A stretch of DNA of 5,064 bases from NCBI GenBank assembly GCA_016200125.1, contig JACQFK010000310.1:1-5064 (forward strand). The letters are read 5' to 3'. Of this stretch, positions 1 through 5,064 are shown in pieces. This stretch comes from Planctomycetota bacterium (GTDB lineage: Bacteria; Planctomycetota; MHYJ01; JACPRB01). Numbering within the stretch: the stretch's first letter is position 1; each line of letters opens with the position of its first letter. The notes below the pieces were generated by a model. That model saw only the letters and a program-made list of their open reading frames with translations. It searched no databases and was not told the origin of the DNA. The position numbers and the translations under genes are program-made.

Positions 1-1
1 G

Positions 2-2707
2 ACGAACCAGGTCTTCGTCCCCAACACGGGCGCGGCCAACTGGGCGAGCGACTACCGCAACGGCTCGCGCAAGGAAGGCGACAAGAACTGGCTGCCCTAC
101 GGCGTCTTCAGCATGGGCCCCTGCCCCCTGCCGGGCGGAAGGATCGCCTTCACGAGCAACCGCGAGGGCTTCCGGCCCTCGAAGGGCTATCCGGCGGTCG
201 CGCTCCAGCTCTTCGTGATGGACGACCGCGACGAAAGCGTCGCGCCCGACGAGGCCTATCCCGCCAACCTCCAGAAGATCGGCCACCTGAACATCGCCGG
301 CGCGCTCCACCCGGTCGTGCTCGCCGACGGGCGCATCATGTTCAGCACGCTCGAATCCCAGGGCGTCCGCAGCGAGATCTCCTGGGGCATCTGGACGATC
401 AACCCCGACGGCTCCGACTGGGGCCCGCTGGTCAGCGCCTTCGATCCCGGCGGCGCCTCGAACGGCTTCCATTTCCAGACGCAGCTCTCGGACCGCTCGA
501 TCATCGTGGAGGAGTACTACAACCAGAACAACAGCGGCTTCGGCGCCTACATCCAGATCCCCGCGTCGATCCCCGAGGGCTACCCGGGCTTCGGACCCGG
601 CTACGCCAACGATCCGCGGAACGGCGGCTGGCGCTTCGGCCGGCACGACAACGGCAAGGGCAAGTGGTACCGGATGCCCTTCATGCCGACGAACTCGGTC
701 TCCTTCACGCCCTTCGCGCTCAACCAGGAGGGCGAGGCCGATCCCTCGATCCTCGGCGACAAGAAGTCCCCGCGCGTCGGCAAGTTCACCCATCCCTCGG
801 GCGCGCCCGACAACCACATGCTCACGATCTACTCGCCCGGGCCGGTGAACCACCAGTACAAGTACCTGCCGCAGCTCGACGGCGGCATCTACCTGGTCCG
901 CGGCGGCAAGCCCGTGCAGCAGCCGGCGGACCTGCTCCTCATCAAGAACGATCCCAACTACAACGAGTCCTGGCCCCGCGCGGTCGTCTCGTACGAGCGC
1001 ATCTACGGCATCAAGGAGCCGAAGACGATCGCGCCGGTCGCCAACGACGGCTCGAAGTCCCCCCTCCTCCCCGAGGGGGCGCCCTTCGGCCTCGTCGGCA
1101 CCTCGAGCCTCTACAAGCGCGAGAGCTATCCCAACGGCGTCGTCCCCGAGGGCTCGGTGACGGCGACCTATCCGGGCGGCAAGGATCCCTGGCGCGGCCT
1201 CGACGCCTTCACCAGCCACGGCAACGGCATGCCCATCAACTGGCACAACCAGGGCGGCGACGCGGGCCTCTACTCGAACGACGAGATCCACGCGCTGCGC
1301 GTCCTCGTGATGGAGCCGACGTCCGACCGCCGCGAGGGGCCCAAGGGCGGCCGCCGTTTCTTCAACCACGCGTCGGAGCGGCTGCGCATCCTGGGCGAGA
1401 TCCCCGTCCGCAAGTTCGACAGCGGCAGGGAGCCCTCCGACCCCGACCAGAATCCCGACACCAGCTTCCTGGCGCGGATCCCCGCCGACACGGTCTTCAC
1501 CTTCCAGACCGTCGACAAGAACGGGATCGTGCTCAACATGTCGCAGACCTGGCACCAGCTGCGTCCCGGCGAGATCCGGAACAACTGCGGCGGCTGCCAC
1601 GCCCACAGCCAGAAGCCCACGCTGTTCGAGCAGACCGCGGCGGCGAAGCCGGACTACAAGATCTGGGACCTGGTGAATCAGACGCCGCTCGTCACCTCGA
1701 AGGCGGCCGACGAGTCCGGCAAGAAGTGGGATGCGAAGGACGAGTCCGGCATCAAGATGGCCAAGGGAGGCCCGGTCACGGTCGAGTACTTCCGCGACAT
1801 CCAGCCGATCCTGAAGAAGAGCTGCGCAGCCTGCCACACCAAGGCGTCCGAAAAGCCCGCCGCCGGCCTCGTGCTCGACGCCGACGACGACCTCATCCCG
1901 ATCGAGAGCAAGGGCAAGTTCCCCGGGACCTACGTGCGGCTCGCGATGGACGAGCCGGCGAAGTTCGGGATCAAGCCCGTCGGCTACGACAGCTGGGGCT
2001 ATCCCAACGCGTCGCGCTACATCCGCAAGCTGCAGGCGCGCCGCAGCCTGCTCGCCTGGAAGATCTTCGGGCGCAGGCTCGACGGCTTCTCGAACGACGA
2101 CCATCCGTCCGAGACGGAGCCCGGCAGCGGCGTGCTCGCGCTCAAGGGCGAGAAGGTCGATCTCGGCAAGAACCGCTCGCGCTGGGACCTGGACTACGTG
2201 GGCCAGGCGATGCCGCCCGCGGATGCCGTCGCGGGGACCTACGTCGCGCCGGACGGACGGAAGATCAAGGTCGAGCCGCTCACGGATGAAGACCGCCGGA
2301 CGATCGCCCGCTGGATCGACCTCGGCTGCCCGATCGATTTCGACTACGACCCCAAGAACCCGGAGGCGCGCGGCTTCGGCTGGATGTGCGACGACGCCCG
2401 GCCCACGCTCACGGTGTCGCGTCCCGCGGCGGGCGCGAACGGTCCGCTCTCCCGGATCCGGATCGGCATGCACGACTACTACACGGGCCTCGACCTGGCG
2501 ACCTTCAAGGTGACGGCCGACTTCGCGGTCGACGGCGCCGCGCCGGGGACGAACCTCGCGTCGCGCTTCGAACAGGTCACGCAGGGCGTGTGGGAGCTGA
2601 AGCTCTCCAAGGCGGTCGAGGCGCTGCCCTCGGGCCGCCTGGCCGTCGAGGTCAAGGACAAGCAGGGGAACACGAGCCGGATCGAGCGGCGCTTCTCGGT
2701 GAAATGA
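2..2707 (+). CDS. Exported dihaem cytochrome c, HzsA-related, with propeller-like N-terminal half and Ig-like C-terminus (5' truncated)
   Basis: The frame is open from the first bases, so the gene starts left of the window; the ATG at 113 is internal. Residues are counted from the codon at 2 (901 visible). The front half has PD40/TolB-like blade strands: RIAFTSNR (47-54), LFVMDD (70-75), DGRIMF (109-114) and WGIWTINPDGSD (128-139). Two covalent haem sites follow: CGGCH at 529-533 (nt 1586-1600) and CAACH at 608-612 (nt 1823-1837). The second is preceded by RDIQPIL (598-604), typical of planctomycete cytochrome c domains. An MPP at 737-739 could supply a distal haem ligand, and WIDLGCPID lies at 771-779. 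Residues from about 801 to the end look Ig-like (KDKQGNTS...FSV). Haem attachment implies export to the periplasm or cell surface and a redox role. The overall layout recalls HzsA-related proteins; hydrazine synthesis itself is not implied. Substrate is unknown. The dihaem call is firm, the family name moderate. The next gene overlaps its stop codon. Confidence 0.5.
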   Translation, partial: TNQVFVPNTGAANWASDYRNGSRKEGDKNWLPYGVFSMGPCPLPGGRIAFTSNREGFRPSKGYPAVALQLFVMDDRDESVAPDEAYPANLQKIGHLNIAGALHPVVLADGRIMFSTLESQGVRSEISWGIWTINPDGSDWGPLVSAFDPGGASNGFHFQTQLSDRSIIVEEYYNQNNSGFGAYIQIPASIPEGYPGFGPGYANDPRNGGWRFGRHDNGKGKWYRMPFMPTNSVSFTPFALNQEGEADPSILGDKKSPRVGKFTHPSGAPDNHMLTIYSPGPVNHQYKYLPQLDGGIYLVRGGKPVQQPADLLLIKNDPNYNESWPRAVVSYERIYGIKEPKTIAPVANDGSKSPLLPEGAPFGLVGTSSLYKRESYPNGVVPEGSVTATYPGGKDPWRGLDAFTSHGNGMPINWHNQGGDAGLYSNDEIHALRVLVMEPTSDRREGPKGGRRFFNHASERLRILGEIPVRKFDSGREPSDPDQNPDTSFLARIPADTVFTFQTVDKNGIVLNMSQTWHQLRPGEIRNNCGGCHAHSQKPTLFEQTAAAKPDYKIWDLVNQTPLVTSKAADESGKKWDAKDESGIKMAKGGPVTVEYFRDIQPILKKSCAACHTKASEKPAAGLVLDADDDLIPIESKGKFPGTYVRLAMDEPAKFGIKPVGYDSWGYPNASRYIRKLQARRSLLAWKIFGRRLDGFSNDDHPSETEPGSGVLALKGEKVDLGKNRSRWDLDYVGQAMPPADAVAGTYVAPDGRKIKVEPLTDEDRRTIARWIDLGCPIDFDYDPKNPEARGFGWMCDDARPTLTVSRPAAGANGPLSRIRIGMHDYYTGLDLATFKVTADFAVDGAAPGTNLASRFEQVTQGVWELKLSKAVEALPSGRLAVEVKDKQGNTSRIERRFSVK
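1586..1600 (+). other. First haem c attachment motif (CGGCH)
   Basis: The five codons read C-G-G-C-H, the canonical CxxCH that forms two thioether bonds to haem and gives the proximal histidine ligand. It is followed by A-H-S-Q, so a second histidine lies two residues downstream and could serve as a ligand to a neighbouring haem (inference). Confidence 0.5.
1709..1768 (+). repeat. Imperfect 30-bp in-frame tandem repeat in the inter-haem linker
   Basis: The 12 bases gacgagtccggc occur at 1709-1720 and again at 1739-1750, exactly 30 bases apart. They give two 10-residue units, DESGKKWDAK and DESGIKMAKG. The bases after the identical core have diverged. The repeat lies between the two haem motifs, in a charged, probably flexible linker. 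It looks like a local duplication that kept the reading frame. Confidence 0.5.
1823..1837 (+). other. Second haem c attachment motif (CAACH)
   Basis: The five codons read C-A-A-C-H, 79 residues after the first motif. The preceding RDIQPILKKS is the helix typically found directly before the haem site in planctomycete-type cytochrome c domains (family knowledge). This makes a true haem site more likely than a chance CxxCH. Confidence 0.5.
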
Positions 2708-3702
2708 GGCGCGCGAGCCTGGTCTTCCTCCTGCTGGCCGCCTGCGGCTCGCCGGGCGCGCGGGGCGGCTCGGCGCCCGCCGAAGGACTGCCCTACCGCG
2801 TCCACGCCATCGAAGACTTCGAGACGGACATCGAGAAGCGCTGGTGGCTGGCGGGGAAGCCGGAGACCGAAAACGTCCCGACCGGAAGCCGCCGCGCCTG
2901 CCGCGGGACCCTGTCGAAGGACTTCGACGACAAGATGGGAGATCCGGCCGCGCGCTACACGGCGGTGATCTTCAACCCGGTGCCGGGGCCGCCGATGGGC
3001 AAGCACACGCGGCTTCGCTTCCGCTGCTGGCTCCGAGGAACGGATCGGCTCCGCGTCCAGATTTTCAGCCTCACCAACAACTACCACCGGCGCTTGGAGC
3101 TGACGGGACTTCCCCAGGGATCCTGGCAGGAAGGGAACGTCGACATGACGCTCCTGCGCCGCCCCGACGGGACCGGCGGCCCCCTCTCGGAGGACGAGCG
3201 CATCGACGACATCCAGTTCTACGTCGACCCCTCGGCCGAGCTCATCGTGGACGACATCATCCTCTACGACGCGGCGCCGGACGGAGAGAAGGAGCCCTTC
3301 CCCTCGCGGATCGTCTTCACGGGCGGCTTCGACACCGGCAAGCAGGGCAAGGAGTGGCCCGGCGAGTTCGAGATCGTCGCCCACGAGAAGCCGTTGAAGT
3401 GGAAGGCGGCGCGCTCGGTCCAGGACAAGCTCCTCGTCTCGCTGCGGGGGCTCCGGCCGGTGAACGAGCGCGAGGTCCGTCTGAAGTTCCGCTACCGCCT
3501 GACCGGCGCCGCCGAATTCACGGCGGCGGCGGAGAGCGGGTCGAAGGCGTCCGCGCCGATCAGCGTCCGTTCCGCGCGCGACGACTGGCAGGAGGCGCGG
3601 CTGGCGCTGCCCACGGGCTGCCGCGAGATCGACGGTCTGCTGTTCAAGGTGGCCGGCTCGGGCGTGCTCTGGATTGACGACGTGCTGCTCTACGATCCCT
3701 AG
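2704..3702 (+). CDS. Two-module lipoprotein, translationally coupled to the cytochrome
   Basis: The product is 332 residues. The frame is open well upstream (an ATG lies at 2386), but the start at 2704 is chosen because it begins a lipoprotein signal: MRR, a hydrophobic run, then LLAAC with the lipidated cysteine at residue 14. The mature protein would be anchored by lipid outside the cytoplasmic membrane. It contains two similar modules. The first spans about 25-190: LRFRCWLRG at 104-112, SWQEG at 140-144 and LIVDDIILYD at 180-189. The second spans about 195-332: LKFRYRLTG at 260-268, DWQEA at 294-298 and VLWIDDVLLYD at 321-331. Alternating hydrophobic strands ending in an acidic motif suggest beta-sandwich folds of the galactose-binding or carbohydrate-binding type; this is inference and no family is firmly recognised. 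The ATGA overlap and the lack of a clear Shine-Dalgarno sequence point to coupled translation with the cytochrome, hence a shared complex or process. Cysteines at 66, 108 and 306 are also present. Confidence 0.5.
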   Translation: MRRASLVFLLLAACGSPGARGGSAPAEGLPYRVHAIEDFETDIEKRWWLAGKPETENVPTGSRRACRGTLSKDFDDKMGDPAARYTAVIFNPVPGPPMGKHTRLRFRCWLRGTDRLRVQIFSLTNNYHRRLELTGLPQGSWQEGNVDMTLLRRPDGTGGPLSEDERIDDIQFYVDPSAELIVDDIILYDAAPDGEKEPFPSRIVFTGGFDTGKQGKEWPGEFEIVAHEKPLKWKAARSVQDKLLVSLRGLRPVNEREVRLKFRYRLTGAAEFTAAAESGSKASAPISVRSARDDWQEARLALPTGCREIDGLLFKVAGSGVLWIDDVLLYDP

Positions 3703-4727
3703 CGCCGATCGCGCGGGGCCTCGTAGTTGTTGATGGCGCAGAGCGCGGTGTTCACGTCGGTGCCGATCCCGATGAACTCGAAGCCCACCCCGTGAGGCGC
3801 GGCCTCCAGGCTCACGATCGCGCTCACGGGAAGCTTGAAGAAGTTCAACGACGCGCTGAAGAGGCGGCCGCCGTGGTCCGTCGTCAGCACCTTCTGGAAG
3901 CGCGTCGCCTTTTCGATCTGCAGCTCGATCCGGAAGTCGTCGGAGACCCGGATCTTCCGGTCGATGCCGAAGCGGGCGGCGTACACCGAGACCGCCGCGG
4001 GCACGATGATGAAGTCCATCCAGTCGCCGGTCGAGAGCGCGCTCAGGATCGTGTCGAGGTCGAGCGAGGGGATCTCGAAGCGCTCGCGGTAGGCGCTCTT
4101 CGTGGCGTTGAACAGCGCGCGCCACTGCAGGCGGTTGAAGCGCTGCTGATCCAGGTCCTCCGTGCCCTCCTGCGCCCCAAACTTGTTGATCTCCGAGGTC
4201 CGCAGCGAGGCGAAGAACTTGAGCTCGGCCATGAGCAGGGTCCGCCCCGTGATCGTCGCCAGGTCCTCGGTCGCGTCGACCTGGTCGAACACGCGGCGCC
4301 CGTTGACGATCACCGTATCGGGCAGCGTCAGCGTGGTGACGGCTTCGATCAGGCCCAGGGGCAGGCCCAGGATCGCGCGCGAGATCGCCGGATAGACCAC
4401 GGGCGCCGTCTCGATCGCCCGCAGCCGGGCGGCGCCCAGCTCGAGGCGGCTCGTGAAGTAGGGCTCCCAGCGCTCGCCGTCGCTTCCCGGAAGGCGTTCG
4501 GATTCCGGAGGGCAGGCGAGGACCGGCCAGCGGAATCCGGACGCCTTCTCCCGCGGAGGCTCGGCGATCCAGGCGACCCGCCAGAGGGAATCCAGCTCGG
4601 GGATCTCGGCGGGGGCGGGCTCAAAGCCGCGGAATTCGAGGGTCAAGGGAAGGGGCGGAACGGCCGTTGAGGCCGATGACCCTGTTTCCCAGATCCCTCC
4701 TCCAAGGAGGGCGAGCAACCACAGCAT
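3699..4727 (-). CDS. Probable exported protein of unknown function
   Basis: The product is 342 residues and is not recognised. It begins MLWLLALLGGG, a short hydrophobic segment followed by ETGSSAS, which resembles a signal peptide with possible cleavage near residues 19-21. The n-region has no positive charge, so export is likely but not certain. The start is supported by GGGAG seven bases upstream; the frame is closed by a stop at 4776-4778 and no alternative start lies between. The rest is mixed alpha/beta in appearance. Two longer apolar stretches lie at about 110-135 and 239-252. There are only two cysteines, at 72 and 330. The middle (about 150-235) is helical and charged, and the last 60 residues look like strands. 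The gene converges on the lipoprotein with overlapping stop codons and diverges from the gene on the right, so it is its own transcription unit. Codon use matches its neighbours, giving no sign of recent transfer. No catalytic motif was seen. Confidence 0.5.
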   Translation of the reverse strand: MLWLLALLGGGIWETGSSASTAVPPLPLTLEFRGFEPAPAEIPELDSLWRVAWIAEPPREKASGFRWPVLACPPESERLPGSDGERWEPYFTSRLELGAARLRAIETAPVVYPAISRAILGLPLGLIEAVTTLTLPDTVIVNGRRVFDQVDATEDLATITGRTLLMAELKFFASLRTSEINKFGAQEGTEDLDQQRFNRLQWRALFNATKSAYRERFEIPSLDLDTILSALSTGDWMDFIIVPAAVSVYAARFGIDRKIRVSDDFRIELQIEKATRFQKVLTTDHGGRLFSASLNFFKLPVSAIVSLEAAPHGVGFEFIGIGTDVNTALCAINNYEAPRDRR

Positions 4728-4734
4728 CCCCGAA

Positions 4735-4739
4735 CTCCC
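4735..4739 (-). promoter_or_regulatory. Shine-Dalgarno sequence of the minus-strand gene
   Basis: On the minus strand the bases read GGGAG, separated by seven bases from the ATG at 4727-4725. This spacing is near optimal and decides the start, because no other start codon precedes it in frame before the upstream stop. Confidence 0.5.
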
Positions 4740-4840
4740 GGGCGCCGGAACCCTGATCGTGCGAACCCGCGTACCTCATGAACTTTACCCCATGTTTCGC
4801 AGGGGGGCAGGGAAAAGCGGCTCTGGGCTGTACTATCTTG

Positions 4841-4845
4841 GGAGG
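4841..4845 (+). promoter_or_regulatory. Shine-Dalgarno sequence of the right-hand lipoprotein
   Basis: GGAGG ends six bases before the ATG at 4852 and nine before the second ATG at 4855. Both spacings are workable, so it supports a start at one of these two codons without separating them. Confidence 0.5.
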
Positions 4846-4851
4846 AGACGG

Positions 4852-5064
4852 ATGATGATTCCGACGCTGCGCGTCGTGCTGCTGTTCGCGGCCGCCCTCT
4901 TGATCCCGGCCTGCAACCTCACCTACACGAGCGGCGACCCCTTCGCCACGTCGCCGGCCCCGCAGAACCCCTTCGTGCTCCAGATCCCGGTCGACGGCCA
5001 GACGGGCGTCTGGCCCACCAACACCCAGTTCGCCTGGGGGGCCTTCCCCGGCGCCACCGGCTAC
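4852..5064 (+). CDS. Lipoprotein with N-terminal FnIII/Ig-like domain (3' truncated)
   Basis: Only the first 71 codons lie in the window; the frame is open to the right edge. The start is a doubled ATG (4852 and 4855) behind a strong GGAGG. The protein begins MMIPTLR, then a hydrophobic run ending LIPAC, with the probable lipidated cysteine at residue 21. Proline at the -2 position of the lipobox is unusual, so lipidation is likely rather than certain. After a Ser/Thr/Pro-rich linker (about 25-40), residues 41-71 read like the first strands of a fibronectin type III or Ig-like module: P-x-D-G-Q-T-G-V-W-P-T, then F-A-W-G and PGATGY. Such modules usually mediate adhesion or act as spacers in surface proteins (family knowledge). 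The actual function depends on the part beyond the window. It is divergent from the minus-strand gene. Confidence 0.5.
   Translation, partial: MMIPTLRVVLLFAAALLIPACNLTYTSGDPFATSPAPQNPFVLQIPVDGQTGVWPTNTQFAWGAFPGATGY

Larger units (their letters stand above)
4728..4851. other. Divergent intergenic region
   Basis: These 124 bases separate the start codons of two divergent genes and must hold promoters for both, unless either is read from further away. The segment from about 4776 to 4800 is locally A+T-richer than the surrounding DNA. No convincing -35/-10 pair, operator palindrome or riboswitch-like fold was found on either strand. Confidence 0.5.

Noticed and set aside
113..115. ATG at 113 as the true start of the cytochrome
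   Set aside because: The same frame stays open to the window edge with plausible protein sequence (e.g. NWLPYGVF), there is no signal peptide after this ATG, and an exported cytochrome needs one.
664..2289. 541-codon open frame on the plus strand inside the cytochrome
   Set aside because: Its product is Arg/Pro/Ala-rich low-complexity sequence with no motifs, as expected for a shifted frame of a high-GC gene; the cytochrome frame carries the haem motifs and domain signatures.
2386..2703. N-terminal extension of the lipoprotein from the ATG at 2386
   Set aside because: It lies inside the cytochrome's Ig-like region in another frame, is Arg/Gly-rich, and would place the lipoprotein signal in the middle of the protein.
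2479..4125. 548-codon open frame on the minus strand spanning the cytochrome end, the lipoprotein and part of the minus-strand gene
   Set aside because: It crosses three well-supported genes and encodes Arg/Ala/Leu-rich sequence without domains; stop codons are simply rare at this GC content.
4781..4800. TAAAGT on the minus strand as a -10 box for the minus-strand gene
   Set aside because: Only four of six positions match and the region 17 bases upstream is a C-rich run unlike a -35 box.
4831..4836. TACTAT as a -10 box for the right-hand lipoprotein
   Set aside because: It has no matching -35 and would put the transcript start inside the Shine-Dalgarno sequence.

Overview
The window is very GC-rich, and its coding sequence has mostly G or C at third codon positions. 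It is almost fully coding. Best guess for the source is an environmental planctomycete or a similar high-GC bacterium. The reasons are a c-type cytochrome with a planctomycete-style RDIQPIL...CxxCH haem segment joined to an HzsA-related (hydrazine synthase alpha-like) propeller region, together with two secreted lipoproteins of low-complexity architecture. This assignment is inference from protein style; no phylogenetic marker gene is present.

Layout: (1) Positions 2-2707, plus strand: the 3' 901 codons of a large exported dihaem cytochrome c with a beta-propeller-like front half and an Ig-like tail. Its start lies left of the window. (2) Positions 2704-3702, plus strand: a 332-residue lipoprotein whose ATG overlaps the cytochrome stop codon (ATGA). 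It consists of two diverged copies of a beta-sandwich-like module, each ending in a DDxxLYD motif. (3) Positions 3699-4727, minus strand: a 342-residue probable exported protein of unknown function. It converges on the lipoprotein, and the two stop codons share one CTAG tetranucleotide. (4) Positions 4728-4851: a 124-bp divergent intergenic region, the only non-coding stretch. (5) Positions 4852 to the right edge, plus strand: the first 71 codons of another lipoprotein that begins an FnIII/Ig-like domain.

How they may work together: the cytochrome and the first lipoprotein look like a translationally coupled pair acting outside the cytoplasmic membrane. The cytochrome would carry two covalent haems, and the lipid-anchored partner may bind it, a carbohydrate or a surface. 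This is inference. The minus-strand gene and the right-hand lipoprotein diverge from a common control region and form separate transcription units. No tRNA, rRNA, CRISPR, insertion sequence or phage gene was seen.
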